Positions 29,629 to 37,534 of a DNA stretch of 64,000 bases are shown in pieces. The notes beneath the pieces are model-generated. The model saw only the letters and a program-made list of their open reading frames with translations. It ran no database searches and had not been told where the DNA came from. The stretch's first letter is position 1. Every line of letters begins with the position of its first letter. Source of the DNA: Nocardia neocaledoniensis (GTDB taxonomy: Bacteria > Actinomycetota > Actinomycetes > Mycobacteriales > Mycobacteriaceae). The position numbers were made by a program, and so were the translations under genes. The stretch covers positions 246,545 to 310,544 of the forward strand of contig NZ_QGTL01000009.1 of the NCBI RefSeq assembly GCF_003182135.1, written 5' to 3'.

Positions 29629-30585
29629 ATGACCGAGCGCATCGCCGCGGTGGACTGTGGCACGAATTCGATCCGTCTGCTGATCTCCGAGGTGGGCGCC
29701 GACGGCACCCTCACCGACGTGCATCGGGAGATGCGCATCGTCCGGCTCGGTCAGGGTGTCGACGCGTCGGGCCGATTGGCGCCCGAGGCGATCGAGCGCA
29801 CCAGGGTCGCACTGGCCGCCTACGTCGATGTGATGCTCGCGCAAGAGGTTTCGCGCGTGCGGATGGTCGCCACCTCGGCCACCCGCGACGCCGCCAACCG
29901 GGACGATTTCTTCGACATGACCCGCGCCGAACTCGGCCGGGTGGTGCCGGGCGCGGTCGCCGAGGTGATCACCGGTGACGAGGAGGCGCGGTTGTCCTTC
30001 GCCGGCGCGGTCGGCGAATTGTCCGCCGACGCCGGGCCTTTCGTCGTCGTCGACCTCGGCGGCGGCTCCACCGAACTGGTGGTCGGCGACAGCGCGGGCG
30101 TGCAGGCCGCGCACTCCGCCGACATCGGCTGCGTGCGGATCACCGAACGCTGCCTGCCCGGTAACCCGCCGACCGCCGACCAGGTCGCCGCCGCCCGCGA
30201 GTTCGCGCAGCAGAAGCTCGACGAGGCCTTCGCGAAGGTCCCGGTCGACAAGGTGCACACCTGGGTCGGCGTCGCGGGCACGATGACCACCATCACCGCG
30301 GTCGCCCTCGATCTCCCCGAATACGATTCCAGCCGAGTCCATCTCACCCGCCTGAGCCTGGCCGAAGTGCACGAGGTGTGCGACCGCCTGATCGCAATGG
30401 ATCACGACCAGCGCGCCGCCCTCGGCCCGATGCATCCCGGCCGCGTCGACGTCATCGGCGGCGGCGCCGTGATCACCGAGGTCCTGGCCGACGAATTGGC
30501 CCAGCGCGCGGGCGTCACCGAACTCGTGGTCAGCGAACACGACATCCTCGACGGCATCGCCATGTCGATCCTGGGCGAAGCGTAG
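29629..30585 (+). CDS. ppx: Exopolyphosphatase / pppGpp-phosphohydrolase (Ppx/GppA family)
   Basis: A 318-residue short-form Ppx/GppA protein of the ASKHA fold. VDCGTNSIRLLI (about residues 8-19) is the phosphate-1 loop, MVATSATRDAANRDDF and VITGDEEARLSF follow, VVDLGGGSTELVVG is phosphate-2, and the C-terminal segment has HPGRVDVIGGGAVI. It lacks the extra C-terminal HD domain of long forms. ATG at 29629 is preceded by AGGAGG. It likely acts on polyphosphate or pppGpp. Which substrate is preferred cannot be read from sequence. Confidence 0.92.
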   Translation: MTERIAAVDCGTNSIRLLISEVGADGTLTDVHREMRIVRLGQGVDASGRLAPEAIERTRVALAAYVDVMLAQEVSRVRMVATSATRDAANRDDFFDMTRAELGRVVPGAVAEVITGDEEARLSFAGAVGELSADAGPFVVVDLGGGSTELVVGDSAGVQAAHSADIGCVRITERCLPGNPPTADQVAAAREFAQQKLDEAFAKVPVDKVHTWVGVAGTMTTITAVALDLPEYDSSRVHLTRLSLAEVHEVCDRLIAMDHDQRAALGPMHPGRVDVIGGGAVITEVLADELAQRAGVTELVVSEHDILDGIAMSILGEA

Positions 30586-30592
30586 ACAGTCG

Positions 30593-31015
30593 CTACCCGA
30601 GTGTCTCCGGCTCCGGCGCGGCGCAGAGGTCTTCGGCGCCGGGGTAGGCGCGCGCCAGCCGCCCGTCGGTGGTGATCAGCGGCATTCCATACTGCTCGGC
30701 GAGCTCGACATAGAGCGCGTCGGTGAGTCGGAGCGCCGCCCTGCGATCCCATGCGCCCATCGTCAGGTTCACGACGTGGTGGCGCGTCAGTGGCGCCCTG
30801 GACAGTCGGCCCAGCGCCGTCACCACCTCGTCGGAGGTGAGCAGGCCGCCTCGCTGCAGACGCCCGAGCGCGGAGAGCACTTCTACGTCGAAGTGCGTGG
30901 GGACGTGCAGGACCGTCGCGGAGATCCGCTGTACGACAGCATCGGTCCGGTCGTTGCGCACCAGCACATCCACCATCGCGCTGGCATCGAGCACGACCTG
31001 TTCGGCTTCGCTCAC
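30593..31015 (-). CDS. vapC: VapC-family PIN-domain toxin ribonuclease
   Basis: A 140-residue PIN domain with the acidic metal site: VLDASAMVD (Asp10), FDVEVLSAL (Glu), LTDALYVELA (Asp) and TTDGRLA (Asp). Such toxins cut tRNA or rRNA. GTG at 31015 overlaps the vapB stop by four bases, the usual coupled antitoxin-toxin order. It is convergent with ppx, 7 bp apart. All four acidic residues are present, so it looks active. Confidence 0.9.
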   Translation of the reverse strand: MSEAEQVVLDASAMVDVLVRNDRTDAVVQRISATVLHVPTHFDVEVLSALGRLQRGGLLTSDEVVTALGRLSRAPLTRHHVVNLTMGAWDRRAALRLTDALYVELAEQYGMPLITTDGRLARAYPGAEDLCAAPEPETLG

Positions 31016-31227
31016 TGGTCGAACTCGTCACGGGCGGCGTCGAGCGCGGCGAGTACCCGATCGTGTGGGACTTCCGGTCGCTCGGCGATATCGGCAAGCC
31101 ATGCCGAAGTGGCGTTCTTCTCGAGGGCAGCCACGATCGCGGCCTGGGTCAGCGCCGAGACGTTGACGCCCGCCGCTCGGGCACGTTCGGCCAGGTCATC
31201 GGGGACGTACACATTGAGCCTCGCCAT
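31012..31227 (-). CDS. vapB: VapB-like ribbon-helix-helix antitoxin
   Basis: A 71-residue protein whose N-terminus (MARLNVYVPDDLAERARAAG, then VNVSALTQAAI) is a ribbon-helix-helix DNA-binding fold. The acidic C-terminus (LAALDAARDEFDQ) is suited to blocking the toxin. It overlaps vapC. TATAGT stands 6 nt before the ATG, so the transcript may be leaderless. The start codon is inside a large inverted repeat that is a plausible self-regulation site. Confidence 0.88.
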   Translation of the reverse strand: MARLNVYVPDDLAERARAAGVNVSALTQAAIVAALEKNATSAWLADIAERPEVPHDRVLAALDAARDEFDQ

Positions 31228-31271
31228 GCCTCAACTATACACACCTGTGTGTGTATGGAGGCATGGCGAGG
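31219..31271. promoter_or_regulatory. vapBC operator/promoter inverted repeat
   Basis: CCTCGCCATGCCTC (31219-31232) is repeated perfectly inverted at 31258-31271. Between them, ATACACAC (31237-31244) pairs with GTGTGTAT (31249-31256). The left outer arm contains the vapB start codon and first three codons. The inner arms overlap the TATAGT -10-like element. This is a good candidate for VapB/VapBC binding. Confidence 0.7.
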
Positions 31272-31276
31272 TTTGA

Positions 31277-31927
31277 TCAGGGCAGGACCTGGGGGATGAC
31301 GTCCGGGGCGACGGCGCCGACGGCCGCGCCGATCAGGGCCCCGACGAGTGCGTTGGGCAGGCCGATGAGGCCGACGCACGGCAGGTACAGGATCATCGTG
31401 GTGATCATCGGGACGCAGACCACCGCGGCGGCGATCAGGCCGACGCCCGCGCCGATCGCGGCGGCATTGTGCACCGGATCGGAGTTCTGCGCGGCCGGGT
31501 TGGTGGCGATGGTCTTCAGCTCGGCGGCGGCGGCCGGGGAGACCTGCGGGGTCGCCGTGACGGTGCGCCCGTCGGCGGAGATCTCGGTGGCCACGGTGAT
31601 GGTGTTGCCGCCGACCGTGCCGAAGCTGGTCGGCACCTGGGCGATCGGGCTGCCGGTCGCTGATTCGACGGTCAGCGTGCCGTCTTCGGCGCGCACGAAC
31701 CGCCCGTCGTCCACCGACGCGGTGACGGTGCGCAGGTCCGGCGTGACGGCGGTGCGGTAGCCGATGTTCTCGGCCTGCCCCGCCGAGGCCAGTCCCGCCG
31801 CGTAGCGCGCCTGCTGATCGGCGGTGACCTCGGCCGACGCCGTCCCGGCGAAGGCGACCGCGACGGCCAGGGGAAGTGCGGCGGCGAGCACGCGTCGTCC
31901 CGCACGGAAACTCGAGTTCTGGAACAT
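31277..31927 (-). CDS. Secreted/membrane protein of unknown function
   Basis: A 216-residue protein with a signal peptide (MFQNSSFRAGRRVLAAALPL, then AVAVAFAGTASA; likely cut before EVTADQQA). A beta-rich, Thr/Val-rich middle follows (DGRFVRAEDGTLTVESATGS), and two C-terminal hydrophobic, glycine-rich segments (AAAIGAGVGLIAAAVVCV and ALVGALIGAAVGAVA). The layout is common among nocardial exported hypotheticals. I do not recognise a function. Its stop lies only six bases beyond the vapBC inverted repeat, and GAGGGAG precedes the start. Confidence 0.72.
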   Translation of the reverse strand: MFQNSSFRAGRRVLAAALPLAVAVAFAGTASAEVTADQQARYAAGLASAGQAENIGYRTAVTPDLRTVTASVDDGRFVRAEDGTLTVESATGSPIAQVPTSFGTVGGNTITVATEISADGRTVTATPQVSPAAAAELKTIATNPAAQNSDPVHNAAAIGAGVGLIAAAVVCVPMITTMILYLPCVGLIGLPNALVGALIGAAVGAVAPDVIPQVLP

Positions 31928-32055
31928 GGTGGAGAAACTCCCTCACCGAACCCGCCCGAAGAATTCGCCTGCCCCGGGGGAATCCGAAATTTCGTGGTCG
32001 ATGACGCAGATTATTCGGAGCGCACCGGGCGGCCGGATGGGCGGCGCCGGGCCGG

Positions 32056-33105
32056 TCAGCGGTGAATCGGACGAATCGGCGCGCGATATCGCCGGCGCGG
32101 ACGGGATTTCGGTTCCGGCCCGGGGCCGAGTTCGGCCAGCAGGGCGCGCCGCCGCTCCGGGGCGATCGAACGCCGATCGCGATTGGTCAGCGCGCCCTCG
32201 AGTGCCCACAGCATCTCCGGCGTCAGGCCGGGCACCTCGGCCGCCCGCAGCCGCCGGTAGGTCTCGACGGCGCCGAGTTCGGCGAGGTCGTCCAGGGACC
32301 GCACGTCGGCACGGGCCAGCATGTCCGCGGCGGCCGCGCCGAGGACGTAACCGGCGCCGCGCCACTCCCGGATCCGCAGATGCGCCTCGCCCCTGACCTT
32401 TTCGGCTTCGTCCCATACCGCCACGCGCACCGAATCCGGGTCTGTCGGTGCGTCGGCGCGTCCGAGCACCTGGGCTCTGGCCTGCCGTGCGACGGAGGTC
32501 ATCTGCCGGAATCGGCGGAACACCTGAATTTCCCCGTCGTGCCCGTAATTCCATTCGTCGAGATAGGTGTAGTCGGTGCCGTAGCCGTTGTACGAGGAAT
32601 CGAGTCGGGCGGCATCGAGCGCCCAGCGGCGCGCGTCGTCGGGAGTGGCGGGACTGAGTACGAGAATTCCGCGCCGCCGCGAGATCTCACCGCGAACGCG
32701 CCGGTAGTCCGATTCCTCGGCCGTGAGTGCCTGCTCGAGGCCGAAGGTGTGCCACCGCACCGTCGACGAATCACCGCTCCGGGCAACCCGTTTCAGCTGC
32801 GCGGCCGAGTGCTCGTCGAACCGGGTGCACCAGCCGGGCGCGAGCACGATCGGATCGGCGGGGTCGGCGTCGAACGGCGTGGGAGTCAGGAATTCCCGAT
32901 CGAGGAGCACCACGGTTCCCGGCTTGGCCTGGAACGACAGGCCCCAGAGCAGGCGTGCCAGCATTCGCGCGCCGCGGTCGTCGGAGAGCACGTGCCAGGT
33001 GTCGTGGAAACGATTCGTGCTGAAGCGCGCGTGCGTGCCCGGCCGCGGTGTGATCACCGTCCGCACGCCACGAACTCCCCGCACCGCGTGCCGGTGCAGT
33101 TTCAT
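32056..33105 (-). CDS. Protein with C-terminal TfoX-like domain
   Basis: About 349 residues. The last 80 (GYVLGAAAADMLARADVRSL, DDLAELGAVETYRRLRAAEV, PEMLWALEGALTNRD) match the TfoX C-terminal helix-hairpin-like domain. The N-terminal 250 residues, including FHDTWHVLSDDRGARMLARL and LDEWNYGHDGEIQVFRRFRQ, are not a family I recognise. TfoX N-domain features are absent. The start is uncertain: ATG 33105 is used, ATG 33150 is in frame, and neither has a strong ribosome site. Confidence 0.65.
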   Translation of the reverse strand: MKLHRHAVRGVRGVRTVITPRPGTHARFSTNRFHDTWHVLSDDRGARMLARLLWGLSFQAKPGTVVLLDREFLTPTPFDADPADPIVLAPGWCTRFDEHSAAQLKRVARSGDSSTVRWHTFGLEQALTAEESDYRRVRGEISRRRGILVLSPATPDDARRWALDAARLDSSYNGYGTDYTYLDEWNYGHDGEIQVFRRFRQMTSVARQARAQVLGRADAPTDPDSVRVAVWDEAEKVRGEAHLRIREWRGAGYVLGAAAADMLARADVRSLDDLAELGAVETYRRLRAAEVPGLTPEMLWALEGALTNRDRRSIAPERRRALLAELGPGPEPKSRPRRRYRAPIRPIHR

Positions 33106-33223
33106 TCGGTCGCCGATATCCCGGGCATTTCCCGGCCGCTGTCTTTTCATCGCGTTCAGAAAGCCACAGCGTCGGACCCGACGGCAATCGATTTTTCGTC
33201 CGGATCGCCCTACCGTGGATTTC

Positions 33224-33490
33224 ATGAAGAGCCAGCCAGTCCCCGGCGGCGTCGTCCACGAGCTGCCCCCCGACCTGTCCGAGGCGCTGCTCGCCAACCC
33301 CGCGGCACTGGCCGCCTGGAACGACATCACCCCGCTGGCCCGCAACGAGTTCATCTGCTGGGTCGAGGACGCCAAGCAGGCCGCGACCAGGGCTCGGCGC
33401 ATCCGCCGCACCCAGGAGGAGCTGGAAGAAGGTCAGCGTCGCCCGTGCTGCTGGCCGGGCTGCGCGCACCGCGAACGCACCGGCCGCTGA
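33224..33490 (+). CDS. Small YdeI/OmpD-associated-like protein
   Basis: An 88-residue protein carrying the C-terminal YdeI/OmdA motif (LPPDLSEALLANPAALAAWN, then PLARNEFICWVEDAKQAATR and RARRIRRTQEELEEGQRRP). It is much shorter than YdeI itself. It ends in a cysteine pair plus one (PCCWPGCAHRE), unusual for the family. ATG at 33224 has no ribosome site. TACCGT lies exactly 7 nt before it, suggesting leaderless expression. Confidence 0.75.
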   Translation: MKSQPVPGGVVHELPPDLSEALLANPAALAAWNDITPLARNEFICWVEDAKQAATRARRIRRTQEELEEGQRRPCCWPGCAHRERTGR

Positions 33491-33512
33491 GGGCCGGGCC
33501 CGCCGGATCAAC

Positions 33513-33526
33513 TAGAACGTGTTCTA
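33513..33526. promoter_or_regulatory. KstR-like operator overlapping the acyl-CoA dehydrogenase promoter
   Basis: TAGAACGTGTTCTA has perfect 6-bp inverted arms around GT and agrees with the published KstR pattern TNNAACNNGTTNNA (from recall). TATATT (33525-33530) immediately follows and could be the -10 element. The site ends 42 bp before the acyl-CoA dehydrogenase start. Confidence 0.6.
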
Positions 33527-33567
33527 TATTCGAGGCAAAGTTCCGGCGATCCCTCGGGAGTCCAGAT

Positions 33568-34794
33568 ATGTACCAGTGGTCCGACGAAGACCTGATGTTC
33601 CGCGACGCAGTGCGCGGGTTCATCGCCAAGGAAGTCACCCCGCACGTCGACCAGCTGGAAAGCGGCGCGCTGCCGCCCTTCGACATCATCCGCAAGCTCT
33701 ACGCCACCTTCGGCCTGGACGAGATGGCGCGCGAGGGACTGGCCAAGGCGCTCGCCCGCGAGGAGTCGGGAACCACCGGTTCGGGCAAGTCGGGCGGCGG
33801 TTTCAGCGGCGCGGGCAGCATGGGCGTCATCCTGAACAGTGAGCTGGCCGGCGTCAGCCTGGGTCTGGTGGCGTCGATGGGTGTGAGCCTCGGCCTCACC
33901 GCAGCCACCATCCGCAGCCGCGGCACGCTCGCGCAGAAGAAGCGCTGGCTGCCCGAGCTGGTCACCATGGAGAAGGTCGGCGCCTGGGCCATCACCGAAC
34001 CGGACTCGGGCTCCGACGCCTTCGGCGGCATGAAGTCCTACGTCCGCCGCGACGGCGAGGACTACATCCTCAACGGCCGCAAGACCTTCATCACCAACGG
34101 CCCGTACGCCGACGTCACCGTCGTCTACGCGAAGCTGGACGAGGAGGACGGCACCGACCGCCGCGACCGCAAGGTGCTGACCTTCGTGCTGGACAAGTGC
34201 ATGCCCGGTTTCGTGCAGAGCGCCCCGTTCAAGAAGATGGGCATGAACTCCTCGCCCACCGGCGAACTGTTCTTCGAGAACGTCCGCATCACCCCCGACC
34301 GGCTGCTCGGCGAGACCGAGAACCCGGCCAAGGGCGACGGAAAAGACAGTGCCAAGGAATCTTTCGCGGCCGAACGCATCGGCATCGCCTCCCTCGCCCT
34401 CGGCATCATCAACGAGTGCCACCGCCTGTGCGTCGACTACGCCAAGTCGCGCAAACTGTGGGGCAAGGAGATCGCGCAGTTCCAGCTGATCCAGCTCAAG
34501 CTGGCCGAAATGGAGATCGCCCGCATCAACGTCCAGAACATGGTCTTCAACGCCATCGAGCGCACCGCCGCGGGCGACAAGGTGACCCTCGCCGAAGCCT
34601 CGGCCATGAAGCTCTACTCCTCCCGCGCCGCCACCGAGGTCGCGATGGAGGCCGTGCAGCTGTTCGGCGGCAACGGCTACATGGCCGAATACAAGGTCGA
34701 ACAGCTCGCCCGCGACGCCAAGTCCCTGATGATCTACGCCGGCAGCAACGAAATCCAGGTCACCCACATCGCCAAGGGATTGATCAACGGATAG
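33568..34794 (+). CDS. Acyl-CoA dehydrogenase
   Basis: A 408-residue FAD flavoenzyme that would introduce the alpha-beta double bond in an acyl-CoA thioester. Family marks: AWAITEPDSGSDAFGGMKS (about residues 143-161), ILNGRKTFITNGPYAD (about 170-185), and the C-terminal VQLFGGNGYMAEYKVEQLAR followed by YAGSNEIQVTHIAKG. A glycine/serine-rich insert (TTGSGKSGGGFSGAGS, about 70-85) is unusual. ATG at 33568 follows CGGGAG. The KstR-like operator suggests a role in sterol or fatty-acid breakdown, which remains inference. Confidence 0.93.
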   Translation: MYQWSDEDLMFRDAVRGFIAKEVTPHVDQLESGALPPFDIIRKLYATFGLDEMAREGLAKALAREESGTTGSGKSGGGFSGAGSMGVILNSELAGVSLGLVASMGVSLGLTAATIRSRGTLAQKKRWLPELVTMEKVGAWAITEPDSGSDAFGGMKSYVRRDGEDYILNGRKTFITNGPYADVTVVYAKLDEEDGTDRRDRKVLTFVLDKCMPGFVQSAPFKKMGMNSSPTGELFFENVRITPDRLLGETENPAKGDGKDSAKESFAAERIGIASLALGIINECHRLCVDYAKSRKLWGKEIAQFQLIQLKLAEMEIARINVQNMVFNAIERTAAGDKVTLAEASAMKLYSSRAATEVAMEAVQLFGGNGYMAEYKVEQLARDAKSLMIYAGSNEIQVTHIAKGLING

Positions 34795-34803
34795 TTCTCG
34801 GCC

Positions 34804-34829
34804 GCTCCGGGGGCGTGCGCTCCCGGAGC
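34804..34829. terminator. Bidirectional hairpin
   Basis: GCTCCGGG (34804-34811) pairs with CCCGGAGC (34822-34829) around a 10-nt loop. It sits between the convergent acyl-CoA dehydrogenase and AhpD-like genes. Confidence 0.7.
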
Positions 34830-34833
34830 ACCG

Positions 34834-35382
34834 TCACGGCGCGCGCCGCGGTTCCGGCATCGCGCAGGTCAGCCCATCGGCCATCCCGGTCGGCCGCACA
34901 CCCAGGCCCTGATTGAGCCGCGCCCGCTGGTTCTCCCACGCGATGGCCGCGGCCAATTCCATCAACTGCGCCTTGGACAGATGCGTGAGCAGTTCGGTGC
35001 GCAATTCCTCGAGCTCGACAGCGGGCGTCACCGTCATCGCCTCCGCGAACGCGAGCACCGCTTTCTCCAGCTCCGAATAGGCATCACTGGTCCGATACCG
35101 GCCCAGGTCGGTGATCTGCTCCCGCGTGAGCCCCGATGTGTGCGCCAGCGCCGACCCGATATCCAAACAGAACTGACACCCCACCAGCCCCGCCGTCTTC
35201 AACTCGGCCAGCTCTTTGAGCCGAGGATCCAGCTTGTTACTGAGCAACAGGGCCGTCTCATACATCACCGTCGCCGCCCCGATCTGCGGCCGCCGTCCCA
35301 GCCACCCGACCAGTTCCCCGCGATTCCGCCGCGCCCGCTTGATCGCCCCCGCATATCCCCGAACCCGCTCGACAACCCGCAT
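34834..35382 (-). CDS. Carboxymuconolactone decarboxylase / AhpD-like protein
   Basis: A 182-residue all-helical protein. The CMD motif appears as LKELAELKTAGLVGCQFCLD (about residues 55-74), with a CxxC pair and a following histidine (ALAHTSGL) as in AhpD-type peroxidase partners. ATG at 35382 is preferred because AGAGGTG stands 7 nt upstream. GTG 35391 is in frame but touches that ribosome site. It is convergent with the acyl-CoA dehydrogenase. An antioxidant disulfide role is likely from the CxxC, but unproven. Confidence 0.85.
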   Translation of the reverse strand: MRVVERVRGYAGAIKRARRNRGELVGWLGRRPQIGAATVMYETALLLSNKLDPRLKELAELKTAGLVGCQFCLDIGSALAHTSGLTREQITDLGRYRTSDAYSELEKAVLAFAEAMTVTPAVELEELRTELLTHLSKAQLMELAAAIAWENQRARLNQGLGVRPTGMADGLTCAMPEPRRAP

Positions 35383-35644
35383 CGCAGACACCTCTTCATG
35401 TCGCCGCTTCGCCTACCTACGAACCTACGCCCCAGGGTTCGGGCAGAGATAGAAGTGTCGACGTCTACTTTGCGGGCTCGACTATCACTGGATACGGTGA
35501 CGCCGTGATTCTTTCGACCCAGAAGGGCGTTCTGCGCCTCAGCCGGTGATCGCCGGAAAGGGCCTGGCTCCCCGCGCGCGCCGTCGTGTGGGTGCGGTTC
35601 GGTCCACCTCTCGAGCGCGTTCGCATCGTCGGCGTTCGACTGCC

Positions 35645-36115
35645 GTGAGCGAGCTCGAGTTCGACTATCGGCCGGGACCGCCCGGACGTCCCGACGTCCA
35701 CCAGATCATGCCGCGCATCGACACCATCCTGCTGACGGATCTCATCGACACCTACGAAACCTGCGCCCGGATGGAGCCCGCGGGTGACGCGTACGGCGGA
35801 CTCGTTCCTCTGTTCTTCCGGTTCGAGTCGGCTATGGATCATTTCCGCGGGTTGTCTTTCCGCGGGCAGCAGAAGACCCAGGTGCTCGCGTGCAGTTGCG
35901 GGGAATGGGGCTGTTGGCCGCTGCTCACCCGCATCACCCTCACCGGCGACCTCGTCGTCTGGGACCGCTTCGAACAGCCCCATCGCCCCGCGCGTGACTA
36001 CACGACATTCGGCCCGATCCTGTTCGACCGCAGCCAATACGACGTAGCCGTCGAGGCGCTCGACACCGCGCTCGACGGCACGACCCACGAGGACCCGTAC
36101 GCGGCTACGAACTGA
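35645..36115 (+). CDS. Hypothetical cytosolic protein with CSCGEWGCWP motif
   Basis: About 156 residues from GTG 35645 (SELEFDYRPGPPGRPDVHQI). The centre holds the striking cysteine/tryptophan cluster ACSCGEWGCWPLLTRITL, which could bind a metal. The rest is mixed alpha/beta with DRFEQPHRPARDYTTFGPIL. I do not recognise a family with known function. No membrane segment or signal is present. An upstream in-frame ATG at 35546 adds an Arg-rich stretch that looks non-coding. There is no good ribosome site for either start. Confidence 0.6.
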   Translation: MSELEFDYRPGPPGRPDVHQIMPRIDTILLTDLIDTYETCARMEPAGDAYGGLVPLFFRFESAMDHFRGLSFRGQQKTQVLACSCGEWGCWPLLTRITLTGDLVVWDRFEQPHRPARDYTTFGPILFDRSQYDVAVEALDTALDGTTHEDPYAATN

Positions 36116-36174
36116 ATGGGCCAGTCGACCAGGGCCAACAGCGCTGGTAGGGGCAGCCGTCAGCGCTGGTGAAG

Positions 36175-36199
36175 TGCCCCCACAGGGACTCGAACCCTG
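36175..36199 (-). other. tRNA 3'-end fragment, possible attachment site
   Basis: On the minus strand the sequence reads as a complete T-arm (CAGGGTTCGAGTCCCTG) followed by a 7-nt acceptor strand TGGGGGC and discriminator A. No anticodon arm or 5' half is recognisable next to it. Such isolated 3' ends are typical attL/attR remnants of tRNA-targeting integrases. No integrase gene is in the window. Confidence 0.55.
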
Positions 36200-36872
36200 A
36201 CTTGGCGGTTAGTGGTTCGGGGTCTCCCTGCGTTCACCGCTGATAACGGGGAGTCACTCTGCGCGTCCTACCAGTGGTTATGCCCGCTTGGCATAGTAAT
36301 GGCGATCACTGTAGATCACGCACGATCACCCTGAAATTTTGGCGTATTTTTGGTCTGGATCAAGTTGACCAGGGTTCGCACTGGTTGTTCTTCGGGGAAC
36401 AGCACGAAGCGACTGGCTTCTCATGCTGTGGCGGAACGGTGTATCCACGATGTGAATTGAGCAGACCTTCGCCATGCTGGATCCAGGCGGACATGAGGTG
36501 ACTGATACACGAAACCACCTCGGCAGGGTCCTCTCGGATACTGCCGTCGAAGTGGCGGCGTTGTCCGTTTTCGGCGCGCAGGGCGGTGACGGGGCCACCG
36601 ATTCGATCACCGCGCGACGCTTCGAGGGTGCGCTGTCGATGGGGCCGTTCGGGGACGAAGCAACTTGTGCTGCTCGCAGGCGTGGTCGCTGACCGGGCGG
36701 GACTGGCCGCACGGCGAACGCGGCGACCGCCGCGCGCCAATGTTCGGATCGTGGGCTGTTCGACCGTGCCGGTGCCCACCGGATGGGGTGGTGGGCAACC
36801 GACGCGGTCACCCGCGGCCCGGGGCTGCGGGTGCAGGGTGGAGAACCTGCATGCGACACGGTACACGTATGG

Positions 36873-36886
36873 CGAACGTACGTTCG
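36873..36886. repeat. 14-bp perfect palindrome
   Basis: CGAACGTACGTTCG is self-complementary over its whole length. A partial copy, CGTACGAACG, lies at 36947-36956. The shape suits a TetR-family operator, but no intact regulator gene adjoins it. Confidence 0.4.
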
Positions 36887-37049
36887 TCGGTACTCTTCTC
36901 GCCGAGAGACGTACCTCGCGTGCAGCGGCGGCTGTCAAATAGGTTGCGTACGAACGTTTTTCAACGCCATCATCTGCGTCTCACGGGGAGGTGTCGGGCC
37001 GTCGGTGAGGGTGACGGTGGGCTGATGATTGCCGAGTGTCGGGATGTGG

Positions 37050-37448
37050 CTACAGGATCGGGATGTCGGGGGGAATCTGCAACGCGATGGCGACCAGGCC
37101 GTGGACGCGGCCCGCGATGACCGCGAGCAGTCCTTGGAGGGCTGTGGGCGCGACGTCGATCGCCGCCTGTAGTGTTCGCAGATCTGTTTGGAGGCGAGCC
37201 AGGCGGGCGGCGGTGTCGGCGTCGTCACCGGCGAAGGCCGTGGTGATCTCGTCGAGGGAAAGCCCTTGGGATTCCAGCTGTTTGACCAGCGTGATGCGGT
37301 CGACGTCGCTGGGATCGTAGAGGCGGTAGCCGCTTGCGGTGCGCTCGACCGGGCTCAGCAGTCCCTGGCTGGTGTAGTAGTCGACGGTGCGGGTGCTGAC
37401 CTGGGCGCGGGAGGCCAGTTCGCCGATACGAATCGGATGTTCGGGCAT
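37050..37448 (-). CDS. MerR-family regulator, copy 1
   Basis: A 132-residue MerR protein with winged helix-turn-helix IRIGELASRAQVSTRTVDYY (about residues 6-25) and SGYRLYDPSDVDRITLVKQL, a dimer helix, and a short hydrophobic C-terminus (LVAIALQIPPDIPIL). No clustered cysteines of the metal-sensing MerR type are present. It is divergent from the CNNM operon and should act on the promoter at 37507-37527. Copy 2 at 60117 has the same length and is similar throughout, about 70% by eye. Confidence 0.9.
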   Translation of the reverse strand: MPEHPIRIGELASRAQVSTRTVDYYTSQGLLSPVERTASGYRLYDPSDVDRITLVKQLESQGLSLDEITTAFAGDDADTAARLARLQTDLRTLQAAIDVAPTALQGLLAVIAGRVHGLVAIALQIPPDIPIL

Positions 37449-37506
37449 CGGTGCTGTCCTTCCATCCGTGCTTTGGTATGTAACCGGTGCTCTGCACCCG
37501 AAACCT

Positions 37507-37527
37507 TACAGTGCCGCGTGCTACTGT
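37507..37527 (+). promoter_or_regulatory. MerR-type operator/promoter of CNNM operon, copy 1
   Basis: TACAGT (37507) and TACTGT (37522) form an inverted ACAGT/ACTGT pair, 15 nt apart. TACTGT is also a TAnnnT -10 element exactly 7 nt before the small ORF ATG. Copy 2 keeps the same spacing and sequence apart from one base. Binding by the divergent MerR protein is inferred. Confidence 0.55.
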
Positions 37528-37534
37528 GGCTCGC

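Larger units (their letters stand above)
36116..37049. other. Gene-poor boundary region (934 bp)
   Basis: No convincing intact gene. It contains a tRNA 3'-end-like fragment (36175-36199) and a 14-bp perfect palindrome (36873-36886). Minus-strand reading 36360-36540 gives plausible coding sequence (EVVSCISHLMSAWIQHGEG, LLNSHRGYTVPP), but it degenerates upstream, so a decayed gene, possibly regulatory, is likely. This stretch separates the backbone-like genes from the accessory region. Confidence 0.5.

Noticed and set aside
36116..36300. tmRNA or intact tRNA at the T-arm fragment
   Set aside because: No anticodon arm, tag reading frame or 5' acceptor strand could be found around it.
36360..36938. 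192-codon minus-strand frame
   Set aside because: Only the last 50-60 codons look protein-like; the upstream part is compositionally random. Kept only as a remark on decayed sequence.
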